DNA of 64,000 nt from Gammaproteobacteria bacterium (GCA_041395725.1 JAWKZW010000001.1:4532501-4596500), one strand, 5' to 3'. Numbered from the stretch's first letter, positions 27,645-36,117 are shown. Numbers and translations are program-made. Notes: generated from the sequence alone by a model not told the origin.

Positions 27645-28775
27645 TTACGCCGCTCCAGGAGCTTCAGCGCTGAGCTGCTCCTGAGACTGACCGAACTCCC
27701 GCGCAAAGGCGCTCAATCTACCTTGTTCTATGGCCTGACGCAAATTCTGCATGAGATTCTGATAGAAGCGTAAATTGTGCACGGTATTGAGCTGCGCGCC
27801 CAGCATTTCTTTACATTTATCAAGATGATGGAGGTATGAGCGGCTGAAATTACGGCACGTGTAACAGTCACAGTCCGGGTCCAGAGGCCCGGTATCTTTC
27901 CGGTAGCGGGAGTTGCGTAGCTTCAGCAATCCCCGGGACGTAAACAGGTAGCCGTTGCGGGCGTTTCTCGTTGGCATCACACAATCGAACATATCGACCC
28001 CCTGAATCACCGCATCGACAATGTCCTGGGGTGTTCCTACTCCCATGAGATAACGCGGCCTGGCTGCCGGCATGAGTGGCGTAACAGCGGCAATCACCTC
28101 GCTCATCATTTCCTTGGGTTCGCCAACGGACAGCCCACCGATGGCATAGCCGCTGAAATCCATGCCAACCAGCTCGGCCAGTGACTGCTGACGGAGATCC
28201 TCGAACATACCACCCTGAATAATGCCGAATAAAGCAGACGGATGGTCGCCGTGGGCCTGCTTGCAACGCTGCGCCCAGCGCAGGGAGAGCCGCATGGATT
28301 GCTCGGCGGTCTTCCTGTCGACCGGATAGGGCGTGCACTCATCAAAAATCATAATGATGTCCGCGCCCAGCTGCTGCTGCACCTCAATGGCCGATTCCGG
28401 CCCAAGAAATACCGCACTGCCATCCACCGGTGACTTGAAGCTGACCCCTTCCTCACTGATCTTGCGCATGCTGCCAAGGCTGAAGACCTGGAAACCACCC
28501 GAGTCCGTGAGTATCGGCTTATCCCAGCCGATAAAATCATGCAGGTCGCCATGGGCCTGAATAATTGCCGTTCCCGGCCGCAGCATCAGATGAAAGGTGT
28601 TGCCCAGCAGGATTTCTGAGCCACTGGCAGTGATCTGCTCCGGCGTAAGCCCCTTGACACTTCCGTAGGTGCCCACTGGCATGAATGCCGGTGTCTGTAC
28701 CTGGCCGCGGGGAAACTCCAGTACGCCGCAACGGGCCTGACCGTCTGTTGCCTTGACCGTAAATTCCATAACCAT
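27645..28775 (-). CDS. tgt: Queuine/preQ1 tRNA-ribosyltransferase
   Basis: 376 residues, cytoplasmic. It exchanges guanine-34 for the queuosine precursor preQ1 in tRNAs with GUN anticodons. Visible: the nucleophile Asp region LTDSGGFQVFSLG, the catalytic FDECTPYP motif, the GGLSVGEPKE active-site loop, DCVMPTRNARNG, and the zinc site DCDCYTCRNF with a downstream His. Length is typical. AAAGG lies 7 nt before the ATG at 28775, only 12 bp after the prfC stop. The usual upstream partner queA is absent from the window. Confidence 0.97.
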   Translation of the reverse strand: MVMEFTVKATDGQARCGVLEFPRGQVQTPAFMPVGTYGSVKGLTPEQITASGSEILLGNTFHLMLRPGTAIIQAHGDLHDFIGWDKPILTDSGGFQVFSLGSMRKISEEGVSFKSPVDGSAVFLGPESAIEVQQQLGADIIMIFDECTPYPVDRKTAEQSMRLSLRWAQRCKQAHGDHPSALFGIIQGGMFEDLRQQSLAELVGMDFSGYAIGGLSVGEPKEMMSEVIAAVTPLMPAARPRYLMGVGTPQDIVDAVIQGVDMFDCVMPTRNARNGYLFTSRGLLKLRNSRYRKDTGPLDPDCDCYTCRNFSRSYLHHLDKCKEMLGAQLNTVHNLRFYQNLMQNLRQAIEQGRLSAFAREFGQSQEQLSAEAPGAA

Positions 28776-28787
28776 CAGCAGACCTTT

Positions 28788-30374
28788 CTAGTGCTCTCGG
28801 GTGGCAAAAAATTCAATGTCCGGCCAGCGCTCTTCCATCAGGGCCAGATTGACCCGGGTCGGGGCAAGATAAGTCAGGCACCCGCCTCCATCTATGGCCA
28901 GGTTGTCATGGGCCTTCTTGCGGAATTCCTCCAGCTTTGCCCCGTTGTCACTGTGCACCCAGCGGGCGGTGTAGATACTGCTTGGTTCGTAAAGGCAGTC
29001 TACTTTGTATTCATCCTTGAGCCGGAAGGCGACCACTTCGAACTGCAGCGCGCCAACCGCGCCGACAATCAGGTCGTTACTCTTCAGGGGCATGAAAACC
29101 TGGGTCGAGCCTTCCTCTGCCAGCTGGGTGAGGCCTTTCTGCAACTGCTTGAGCTTGAGCGGGTCTTTCAGGCGGATCCGCCGGAACAGTTCCGGGGCAA
29201 AATGCGGAATGCCGGTGAACTTGAGATCCTCACCCGCGCTGAAGGTATCCCCCAGCTGAATCGTGCCATGGTTGTGCAGGCCTATGATATCGCCGGACAC
29301 CGCCTCCTCTGTCTGCTCCCTCTCCCCCGCCAGAAACGTCACCGCATCGTTGATCTTGATATCCCGCTGCAGTCGCACATGGCGCATTTTCATGCCTTTT
29401 TCATAGGCGCCGGAGCAGATCCGAAGAAAGGCGATCCGATCCCTGTGTTTCGGGTCCATGTTGGCCTGAATCTTAAAAACAAAGCCGCTGAAGGCCGGCT
29501 CGTCGGCAGCCACACTGCGAGTCTGGGTGGCCCGCTCGCCGGGCGGCGGAGCCCACTCCACAAAGTCGTCCAGCATTTCCCGCACACCGAAATTGCCGAG
29601 CGCCGTACCAAAATAAACCGGTGTCAGCGTGCCGGCGAGATACGCAGCCAGGTCAAATTCGTGACTGGCACCGCGCACCAGCTCGATGGCATCCACTGCA
29701 TCCTGGTATTCATCGCCCAGCAGACTCCTGGCCGCCGCGCTGTCCAGACCGGCGATTTTTTCATCGTCCGGAATCTGATCGCCCTTGCCAGGCCGGTAGA
29801 CATGGATAGTATCCGTGTAAAAGTTATAAACGCCCCGGAATTCCTTGCCCATGCCCAGTGGCCAGTTGATCGGCGCACAGGAGATTTTCAGCACCGTTTC
29901 TATTTCATCGAGAATTTCAACCGGGTCAAGCGTGTCACGGTCCAGCTTATTGACAAAGGTAAAGATCGGTGTGTCCCGCAACCGGCAGACATCCATCAGC
30001 TTGATGGTCCTATCTTCCACACCCTTGGCCCCATCGACCACCATCAAGGCGGAATCCACGGCCGTAAGCACGCGGTAGGTGTCCTCGGAAAAATCCTCGT
30101 GACCGGGTGTATCCAGCAGGTTGACCATGCGCTCCCGATAGGGAAACTGCATCACTGAGGAGGTCACCGATATGCCCCGCTGCTGCTCCATGGCCATCCA
30201 GTCGGAGGTGGCATGGCGATCAGATTTTTTCCCTTTGACCATGCCGGCGACCTGAATCAGCTTGCCCAGCAACAACAGCTTCTCAGTAATGGTGGTCTTA
30301 CCCGCGTCGGGGTGGGAGATGATGGCCAGCACCCGCCGACGCTGGATCTCATCCTGTAACTCTTTGGTGTTCAT
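28788..30374 (-). CDS. prfC: Peptide chain release factor 3
   Basis: 528 residues from the ATG at 30374 (E. coli RF3 has 529). The open frame extends 100 codons further upstream, but that part has no family similarity and reads into the intergenic repeats. A translational GTPase that removes RF1/RF2 from the ribosome after peptide release. G1 is SHPDAGKTT (about residues 20-28), then G3 DTPGHEDF and G4 NKLD; the RF3-specific RGISVTSSVMQF and the domain II/III elements follow. Cytoplasmic. It lies 12 bp upstream of tgt on the same strand. Confidence 0.96.
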   Translation of the reverse strand: MNTKELQDEIQRRRVLAIISHPDAGKTTITEKLLLLGKLIQVAGMVKGKKSDRHATSDWMAMEQQRGISVTSSVMQFPYRERMVNLLDTPGHEDFSEDTYRVLTAVDSALMVVDGAKGVEDRTIKLMDVCRLRDTPIFTFVNKLDRDTLDPVEILDEIETVLKISCAPINWPLGMGKEFRGVYNFYTDTIHVYRPGKGDQIPDDEKIAGLDSAAARSLLGDEYQDAVDAIELVRGASHEFDLAAYLAGTLTPVYFGTALGNFGVREMLDDFVEWAPPPGERATQTRSVAADEPAFSGFVFKIQANMDPKHRDRIAFLRICSGAYEKGMKMRHVRLQRDIKINDAVTFLAGEREQTEEAVSGDIIGLHNHGTIQLGDTFSAGEDLKFTGIPHFAPELFRRIRLKDPLKLKQLQKGLTQLAEEGSTQVFMPLKSNDLIVGAVGALQFEVVAFRLKDEYKVDCLYEPSSIYTARWVHSDNGAKLEEFRKKAHDNLAIDGGGCLTYLAPTRVNLALMEERWPDIEFFATREH

Positions 30375-30676
30375 CGACAGCTTGGCCTCGGCGCCCGGGC
30401 TAATCAGGAAGCGCATCCGTGAAAGGGGCGCAAGTATAACAACTGGCCGATTACCGGCAAACTGCCCATTGCAGCTCCTGCCCCTCCTGTCAGGCCCTGC
30501 CCCTTCTGTCAGGCCCTGCCGCCGCACTGCCCGCCCCCACTGGCAATGGAAGATCGCCCCTGTCCGGCGTCTCCACCAGCCCTTATAATCACCGCTTGTC
30601 GGCTTGCATGCCTCTGCAAGCCTGAGAGCGGCAAGGGCCCCGCGACAGTCCCGACCAGCACCAGGAGTATTCATCC
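30375..30676. other. Divergent promoter region of prfC and the acyl-CoA dehydrogenase gene
   Basis: 302 bp, GC-rich, between two divergent starts. It contains a 19-bp tandem duplication (30481-30518). No clear -35/-10 pair was found in either direction. AGGAG (30663-30667) precedes the rightward GTG start. Confidence 0.5.
30481..30518. repeat. 19-bp tandem duplication, two copies
   Basis: CCCCTCCTGTCAGGCCCTG (30481-30499) is followed directly by a second copy (30500-30518) with one C-to-T change. Each copy contains CCTGTCAGG, an imperfect dyad. It lies 107 bp upstream of the prfC start and 159 bp upstream of the divergent gene. Could be a simple duplication or a paired binding site. Confidence 0.85.
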
Positions 30677-31837
30677 GTGGATTTTCAGCTCAGCCAGGAA
30701 CAAAAACTGCTACAGGACACCGCCAGGAAATTCGCCCGCAGCGAATTGCCGCAACTGGCCCGGGAAATCGAAACGACCGACGAGCCGCCCGGCATTGAAC
30801 TGCGGCGCCGCTTTGCAGAACTGGGGTTTCTGGGCGCCAATCTGCCCTCAGCTTACGGCGGGGCCGGCATGTCTCACCTGGACGCCGTGCTGGTGCTGGA
30901 GGAAATTGCCAGTATCTCCATTGCCGTGGCATTCCCGGTATTCGAAAGTTGCTTCGGCCCCTGCCTGGCGATTGCTCATTTTGGCAGTGAGGAACTCAAG
31001 CAACGCATACTGCCCCGGGTCTGCAGCGGTGATCTGGTAGTCGCCGTATCCATGTCGGAGCCGGAAGCCGGCTCGGCACTGACCGATCTGACCACCAGCG
31101 CGGTGCTCGAAGGCGATCGCGTCATCCTCAACGGCCAGAAGCGCTGGTGCTCCGGTGCCGGCTACGCGGAAGCCTATGTGGTTTACTGCCGCCTGAGTGA
31201 CGCGCCTGGCGCCAAGGGTATCGGGGCGGTCCTGGTCGAAAAGGACACCCCCGGTTTCAGTTTCGGGAAGCGCGACCACCACATGGGCTTTCGCGGTGTG
31301 TACAGTGCCGACATGTATTTCGACAAGGTGTCGGTACCACAGGATAACGTTATCGTGCCGGCGGGCGGCTTCAGCAGGCTGATGGAAGCGTTTGACCTGG
31401 AACGTTGCGGCAATACGACCATGTCCCTGGCCGTGGCCCAGTCTGCCTTTGATTATGTACTGGACTATGTGCAGGAACGCCGGCAGTTCGGTAAGCCGGT
31501 GGTGGATTTCCAGGCCGTGCAGCTCCAGCTGGCAGACATGAAAATGCGCCTCGATGCAGCCCGGTTACTGCTTTATCGGGCGGTGGCCAATGCCCAGCAG
31601 GGGCTGCCTTCCAGCAACGAAAGCGCCATCGCCAAATGTTTTGCCAATGAAACGGTCAGAGAAGTGACCTCCCAGGCCATGCAGTTGATGGGGGGCTATG
31701 GTTACTCAAAGGAGTTTCCCATCGAACAGAAACTCCGTGACGGATGGGGCTGGGGGATTGCCGGTGGGACCATCGACATTCAGAAGATCAATATCGCGGC
31801 TTCACTGGCAGGTCGGCGCTTCGATCAGCGTCGCTGA
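30677..31837 (+). CDS. Acyl-CoA dehydrogenase family protein
   Basis: 386 residues. A FAD enzyme that oxidises an acyl-CoA to the 2-enoyl-CoA and passes electrons to ETF. Typical elements: GLGFLGANLPSAYGG-like N-terminal domain, VSMSEPEAGSALTDL (FAD/substrate loop), RRQFGKPVVDFQAVQ, and MQLMGGYGYSKEFPIEQ. The MCAD-type catalytic Glu position (YEGT) reads AGGT here. A Glu242 in FDLERCG instead matches the alternative base used by isovaleryl-CoA dehydrogenase, so a branched or unusual acyl-CoA is possible. GTG start with AGGAG about 9 nt upstream. Confidence 0.92.
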   Translation: MDFQLSQEQKLLQDTARKFARSELPQLAREIETTDEPPGIELRRRFAELGFLGANLPSAYGGAGMSHLDAVLVLEEIASISIAVAFPVFESCFGPCLAIAHFGSEELKQRILPRVCSGDLVVAVSMSEPEAGSALTDLTTSAVLEGDRVILNGQKRWCSGAGYAEAYVVYCRLSDAPGAKGIGAVLVEKDTPGFSFGKRDHHMGFRGVYSADMYFDKVSVPQDNVIVPAGGFSRLMEAFDLERCGNTTMSLAVAQSAFDYVLDYVQERRQFGKPVVDFQAVQLQLADMKMRLDAARLLLYRAVANAQQGLPSSNESAIAKCFANETVREVTSQAMQLMGGYGYSKEFPIEQKLRDGWGWGIAGGTIDIQKINIAASLAGRRFDQRR

Positions 31838-31888
31838 GAAGTGCGCTGCACCCTCGTGACGGGGTTTGCAGGTCAGGGTCTGAAGGCC

Positions 31889-32551
31889 CTAGTGGAGCAC
31901 GTGGGAACCACCCAGCATCTGTTCACTGGTGAAACCCGGGTGGAGCAGATCACCTCGCTTCACCAGCAGCAGATCGTGGCAATGCAGGGGCTCCATGTCG
32001 TCCTTTTCATCAAACTCCAGGTCATCCAGCAGGACGCAGATCACCTCCTCATCGTCCATCTCCACTACTGCGCAGGGCTTAAACCCGCAGACTGTATTCA
32101 GCGAGGCCAACCCGCCGATCTGACAGTGATAGCCAGGGAGATTGCCCCGCTTCCTTTTCAATACCCCAGGCACCATGTAAGCGGTACCAAAACCGGCAGC
32201 GGCCACCACGTTGATGATCTCGACAATAGCCGGGTCCGACAGGTCTATTCTCAGGGTATCGGCCATGGGCAGATTGTTGCAAAGGCGCCGGTAGTTGACC
32301 ATTTTCAGGAACAGGTCGATATCGTCATCGTTCCATTCCAGCATCTCGCCGTGGGTGGAACGGCTGCTGTCAGAGGAAAAGCTGAGCACCGAGGTCTCAA
32401 TGGTCATATTCTTCAGGTCCTCTTCTTCCTGGTAGGAAACCACCATGGAAACTGCGCAGAAGCCTTCGCTGGACTCCGCGCTCAGGCACCACAGAAAAGG
32501 AAGCTCGTTTTCAATTTCAATCATAGGGTACCGTCTGCCGGGGGAAACCAT
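31889..32551 (-). CDS. Conserved-looking acidic protein, unrecognised
   Basis: 220 residues, no signal peptide or helix long enough for a membrane, so cytoplasmic. I do not recognise a family. It is acidic at the C-terminal side (VEMDDEEVICVLLDDLEFDEKDD) and has scattered Cys/His (about residues 22, 31, 90, 142, 155, 161, 190). The ATG at 32551 is chosen because AAAGGTG lies 4-5 nt upstream; the internal ATG at 32524 has no such site. A promoter candidate lies 56-84 bp upstream, so it is probably monocistronic. The neighbouring AT-rich gap may be part of its control region. Confidence 0.7.
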   Translation of the reverse strand: MVSPGRRYPMIEIENELPFLWCLSAESSEGFCAVSMVVSYQEEEDLKNMTIETSVLSFSSDSSRSTHGEMLEWNDDDIDLFLKMVNYRRLCNNLPMADTLRIDLSDPAIVEIINVVAAAGFGTAYMVPGVLKRKRGNLPGYHCQIGGLASLNTVCGFKPCAVVEMDDEEVICVLLDDLEFDEKDDMEPLHCHDLLLVKRGDLLHPGFTSEQMLGGSHVLH

Positions 32552-32606
32552 CTGTCACCTTTCTAAGTAAGTCGTATGGCACTATTTATTCTGAAGGTTG
32601 TTCACG

Positions 32607-32635
32607 ATAAAAATTTCTGCCTGCAACACAGTCAA
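32607..32635 (-). promoter_or_regulatory. Candidate sigma70 promoter of the 220-residue protein gene
   Basis: Minus strand TTGACT (32635-32630), 17 bp, TTTTAT (32612-32607): 5/6 and 4/6 matches. The predicted transcript starts near 32600, giving a leader of about 50 nt that contains the AAAGGTG ribosome-binding site of the gene starting at 32551. Confidence 0.5.
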
Positions 32636-32761
32636 TCAGGCGGTGGAAAATTAAAGCCAATTTTTGTCAAGTTAGGCTGCTTAGCTCAGATTAAAATCAA
32701 GCTATCGCGGCTAACCCATTGATCTAAAATAATAAAGCATGCTCCACTCTTTAAACGCTGC

Positions 32762-32784
32762 TTTTCCACAAAATCTGTGGATAA
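32762..32784. promoter_or_regulatory. Inverted pair of DnaA-box-like sequences
   Basis: TTTTCCACA (32762-32770, one mismatch to the box TTATCCACA) and, 5 bp further on the opposite strand, a perfect TTATCCACA (32784-32776). The pair forms a dyad with a TCCACA/TGTGGA core, so an RNA or cruciform hairpin is an alternative reading. It lies in the AT-rich gap. Only two boxes are present, too few for a normal oriC; a DnaA-responsive regulatory or titration site is possible. Confidence 0.4.
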
Positions 32785-33121
32785 CTCAGTGAATAAAATA
32801 GTCACCGTAGCCCCAAAGCGCGATTTTCTGGTACATCACGTTAATTTGTTCAATTTTTAACCAACAAATTAAGTTCTTTTATATCAATTAGTTATGTGTT
32901 TTTGACGGGTCGAAACAAAAAAATAACAGCGATTTCCCGAGGTTTTATGACACCCGGGTAATTTTTGTGCATAAAAACCCGAACAAAACTCAGCTTCCAA
33001 CTTACTGCATGTGTTTTCTCACTGTTTTTATTGGATTTTTTCTATTTGGATTACCGCTCGTTCTTTATGGGCTGGTGTGCTGTCTGGAAACCCCGGTTGC
33101 GCAATGGCGGTGAAAACCTGC

Positions 33122-33445
33122 TTACGCCAGAAACAAATCGTAAAGCGTCGGAACCAGGATGAAACTGCAAACCGACGCCAACAGCATGTCCCGATCGATC
33201 ATGTAGGTCGCCATGAAGGACTCCGGCAGATTAATCGCCAGCACACCGATGAGAACGCAGAGAACCAGCAGGCGTCGCTTGTTGAGCAACAACACGGAGA
33301 ACACCAGTCCAAGGCTGACGATGTAGAAGTAGTTGTCACCCAGACCCAGGCGGGACAGCGTTTCACTGGCCAGACTGATACCGATCAGTGAAAAAAAGGC
33401 CAGGGCATACATCACTGCCCGAGCAGATTTTCCTTCACGCTCCAA
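33122..33445 (-). CDS. Small multi-span membrane protein, unrecognised
   Basis: 107 residues starting at TTG 33445. The start is supported by AAGGAG 7 nt upstream, and no ATG or GTG fits better. Four hydrophobic segments are visible (about 10-27, 38-54, 58-73, 86-104), so an integral inner-membrane protein with short loops. No motif or family recognised. Isolated between two larger intergenic regions. Confidence 0.65.
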   Translation of the reverse strand: MEREGKSARAVMYALAFFSLIGISLASETLSRLGLGDNYFYIVSLGLVFSVLLLNKRRLLVLCVLIGVLAINLPESFMATYMIDRDMLLASVCSFILVPTLYDLFLA

Positions 33446-33716
33446 AGTAACACTCCTTCTGTGACTTATGCCCCTGCAGGGCCCGCCTGGCTTGCCCGAA
33501 TTCTGGTTGTCAGACCTTTTGCTGACTGACGATCTGTTGACTTAGTCTGTTGATCCAGCAATGACTGAGCAGCCTATGGTTATTTAATCTTCTTCGACAA
33601 ACAAGGAACTGGTCGGCTCCGCAGCTGCCTGATTCGTCTAATTGTGAGCGCCGTCACAACAGGGCTGCTCCGCACCCCGACGCTGCACGTCAAGCCCCAC
33701 AACTGCCGGGCAGGCC

Positions 33717-36026
33717 CTACTCGGCCACGACCCGCAGCAACTGCTGATAATCCGACAGGCCGGCCAGAATCTTCTCGATACCATCCTGCTTCATGGTGCG
33801 CATGCCATCTTTTTTGGCCTGCTCGCGAATCTCCTTAAGGCTCGCCTTGCTGTAAATCATCGACTGCAGGTCACGGGTGCCAACCAGCAGTTCATGGATC
33901 CCCGTCCTGCCCCGGTAACCAGTATCACCGCACTCGACGCAGCCGACCGGACGGTGTAATTCGATTTTCTCCGGATCCAGTTCCAGGCTGTCAAAATCGT
34001 CTTCGCCATACACCATGATCAGGTGGTCCAACTCGCGCTGATCCGGTTTGTAGGATTCTTTACACTTGTGACACAGTGTTCGCATCAGGCGCTGCGCCAG
34101 TACGCCCAGCAGGGCATCGGAGAAATTAACCGGATCCAGACCAAGGTCCAGCAAACGGGTAATGGTTTCCGGCGCCGAATTGGTATGCAGCGTGGAAAGC
34201 ACCAGGTGTCCAGTCAGCGAGGCTTCAACGCCGATATTGGCAGTCTCGGTGTCACGCATCTCACCAATCAGAATGACATCCGGGTCAGCCCGCAGGAAAG
34301 CCCGCATGGCTGTAGCGAAAGTAAAATTAATCTTAGGCAGCATTTGGACCTGCTGCAGGCCCGGCTGGGTGATCTCCACCGGATCCTCCGCAGTCCAGAT
34401 TTTCCGGTCTGGAGTGTTGATGTGTCCCAACACCGCGTGCAGGGTGGTGGTCTTACCGGAACCGGTTGGCCCCACCACTAGAAACAGGCCGTGGGGATGG
34501 GTGGAAAGATCGATAATCTTGTCGTAGTTGGGCTTGGACAGGTTCAATTTGCTGAGCGGCATGGCCGAGCCGGCCGCCAGTAAACGCAGTACCGCACTTT
34601 CACCGTAAACAGTAGGCAGTGTGGCAACCCGCAGTTCGAGCTTGCGGTTGCGTACTTTGAGCTTACATTTGCCGTCCTGGGGCAGCCGCCGTTCGGCGAT
34701 ATCGAGCCTGGCTATTACCTTGATACGGGCAATCAGCGCGGCCGTGTGCTCCTTGGGGACTTTTAATAATTCCCGGCAACTGCCGTCCACGCGGACCCGA
34801 ACCACCCCCGGAGAACCGTCCTTGCCAGGCTCAATATGAATATCCGAAGCTCCCAGGCGTTCCGCCTCGGTAATAATCTTGTTGACCAGCTGGATTACCG
34901 CGGAGGTTGCCGCCAGTTCTTCATCGTGTTGTTCACCGTCATCCTCGACTTCGATGTTTATCTGCTCGTCAAGGGCCGAGAACACCTCATCGAAGTCGGT
35001 TGCCTCATCCAGCTCCCCGGACTCATCGTGCAGGTATTGCAGAATGTGCTCGGGTAACCCGACCCGGAAAGTATAGTTGCGTGCGTTAACGACGCCCTGG
35101 ATTTCCATGATACGCCGGTAGTCACTGGGGTCGTCGATGAGGATGACGGCCTCCTGTTTGTCTCCAGCAATCGGCAACCACAAGTTGCTGCGCAGGTAGC
35201 TCAGGCCGATATTCTGCAGAAGGTCCATGGGCAGTTCCCGCTCAGGCTCGTAGCCTAAATAGGGCACCCGGTAGTAATACTCCAGGGATTTGCCGATCAG
35301 ATCCGCTTCGATTTTCTCACCTTCCATCAGCGCCCGGCTCATGGTTCCGCCATAGGAAGAGGTGCGCTTCTGCAGAGCGGCCAATTCCAGGGCGGTGATT
35401 CTGCCCTTCTGGACCAGGTAATCGTAGGGGCCCTGGGTAGACTGAAGAGCCGCCCGGTACTGCTTGGCCAGGATCTGAGAGAGCATCAGGGCATACTTCA
35501 GATCAAGCCGGGTGAATTCTGGATCGCCTTCGAATCGAACCAATTGCAGCACACCCAGCAGCACCTCATCTTTGATAGGCACGACGATCTGGGATTTGAC
35601 TTTCCAGCCTCGTTCCTCGCTGAAACTGCTGTTATAACGCAATCGCGGATGCATTGCGCTGAGCTCAGCCCCGTCGTTGACGTCCTTGATAAGCAGGGAA
35701 CGGTGGCTGAGAGCCACGTAGCCGGCAATGGATCCCGGGCTGAAAGGGACGCGGATTTCTGAATCGTCGCCACGAGTATCACCGGCCTTTACAGTAGCCA
35801 GCAGCTCGGCGCAATGATCCACGCATTGATAGATGGTCAATAGCTTGACACCCAGCAACTTCAGCAGGTCCTCTTCCACTTCCCGCATGGCCACTGGCAA
35901 TTTCTTGCTGTAACGCAGGCGTTGATAGACCTTGGCCAGTTCCTGGACAAACTCATCCTGGGAACTTGCTGACGACACGGGTGGTCGCTTTTCTTTTGAT
36001 TCCGATGAGGAGAAAAACCCTTTCAT
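33717..36026 (-). CDS. GspE/PilB-type secretion ATPase with N-terminal GAF domain
   Basis: 769 residues from the ATG at 36026 (MKGFFSSSE...); an ATG at 36086 would add 20. Order: GAF-like sensor domain (about 30-210), MshEN/T2SSE N-domain (about 215-340), an acidic linker (about 350-375), then the T2SS/T4P ATPase. Walker A is GPTGSGKTT, the Asp box DPVEI, Walker B VILIGEMRDTET and the His box GHLVLSTLHTNS, followed by a tetracysteine zinc site (CHKC ... CVECGDTGYRGR). It is a hexameric motor for a type II secretion or type IV pilus machine, but no pilin, platform or secretin gene lies nearby. The GAF domain suggests ligand control. Confidence 0.9.
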   Translation of the reverse strand: MKGFFSSSESKEKRPPVSSASSQDEFVQELAKVYQRLRYSKKLPVAMREVEEDLLKLLGVKLLTIYQCVDHCAELLATVKAGDTRGDDSEIRVPFSPGSIAGYVALSHRSLLIKDVNDGAELSAMHPRLRYNSSFSEERGWKVKSQIVVPIKDEVLLGVLQLVRFEGDPEFTRLDLKYALMLSQILAKQYRAALQSTQGPYDYLVQKGRITALELAALQKRTSSYGGTMSRALMEGEKIEADLIGKSLEYYYRVPYLGYEPERELPMDLLQNIGLSYLRSNLWLPIAGDKQEAVILIDDPSDYRRIMEIQGVVNARNYTFRVGLPEHILQYLHDESGELDEATDFDEVFSALDEQINIEVEDDGEQHDEELAATSAVIQLVNKIITEAERLGASDIHIEPGKDGSPGVVRVRVDGSCRELLKVPKEHTAALIARIKVIARLDIAERRLPQDGKCKLKVRNRKLELRVATLPTVYGESAVLRLLAAGSAMPLSKLNLSKPNYDKIIDLSTHPHGLFLVVGPTGSGKTTTLHAVLGHINTPDRKIWTAEDPVEITQPGLQQVQMLPKINFTFATAMRAFLRADPDVILIGEMRDTETANIGVEASLTGHLVLSTLHTNSAPETITRLLDLGLDPVNFSDALLGVLAQRLMRTLCHKCKESYKPDQRELDHLIMVYGEDDFDSLELDPEKIELHRPVGCVECGDTGYRGRTGIHELLVGTRDLQSMIYSKASLKEIREQAKKDGMRTMKQDGIEKILAGLSDYQQLLRVVAE

Positions 36027-36089
36027 CAACTTACTCTGTGTATAGCCGATAGAAAAAACAGTCGTTACCTTGTCCTCGGGAGCCATTCA

Positions 36090-36117
36090 TTGACCCGGAA
36101 GCTTTGTGGGCCATACT
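36090..36117 (+). promoter_or_regulatory. Candidate sigma70 promoter of the 36.2-kb lipoprotein gene
   Basis: TTGACC (36090-36095), 16 bp, CATACT (36112-36117). The predicted start of transcription at about 36124 leaves a 28-nt leader that contains the GAGGA ribosome-binding site of the TTG start at 36152. Confidence 0.45.

Larger units (their letters stand above)
32552..33121. other. AT-rich 570-bp intergenic region
   Basis: Clearly richer in A+T than its surroundings, with A/T runs throughout 32640-33050. It holds the promoter candidate of the leftward gene (32607-32635), an inverted pair of DnaA-box-like sites (32762-32784), and a hairpin CGGGT...ACCCG with an inner T5/A5 stem (32955-32981). 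No gene is supported; the rightward frames at 32965 and 33011 run antisense into the next gene. Confidence 0.6.

Noticed and set aside
28791..30158. 455-codon open frame antisense to prfC
   Set aside because: prfC has all GTPase motifs and normal length on the other strand; the antisense product has no motif.
30375..30674. 100-codon N-terminal extension of prfC
   Set aside because: It reads through the tandem repeats, and RF3 proteins start at the MNTKELQDEI position (30374), giving 528 residues.
32552..33121. Chromosomal replication origin (oriC)
   Set aside because: Only two DnaA-like boxes, and none of the usual neighbours (dnaA, dnaN, mnmG, rpmH) is present; kept as a lower claim only.
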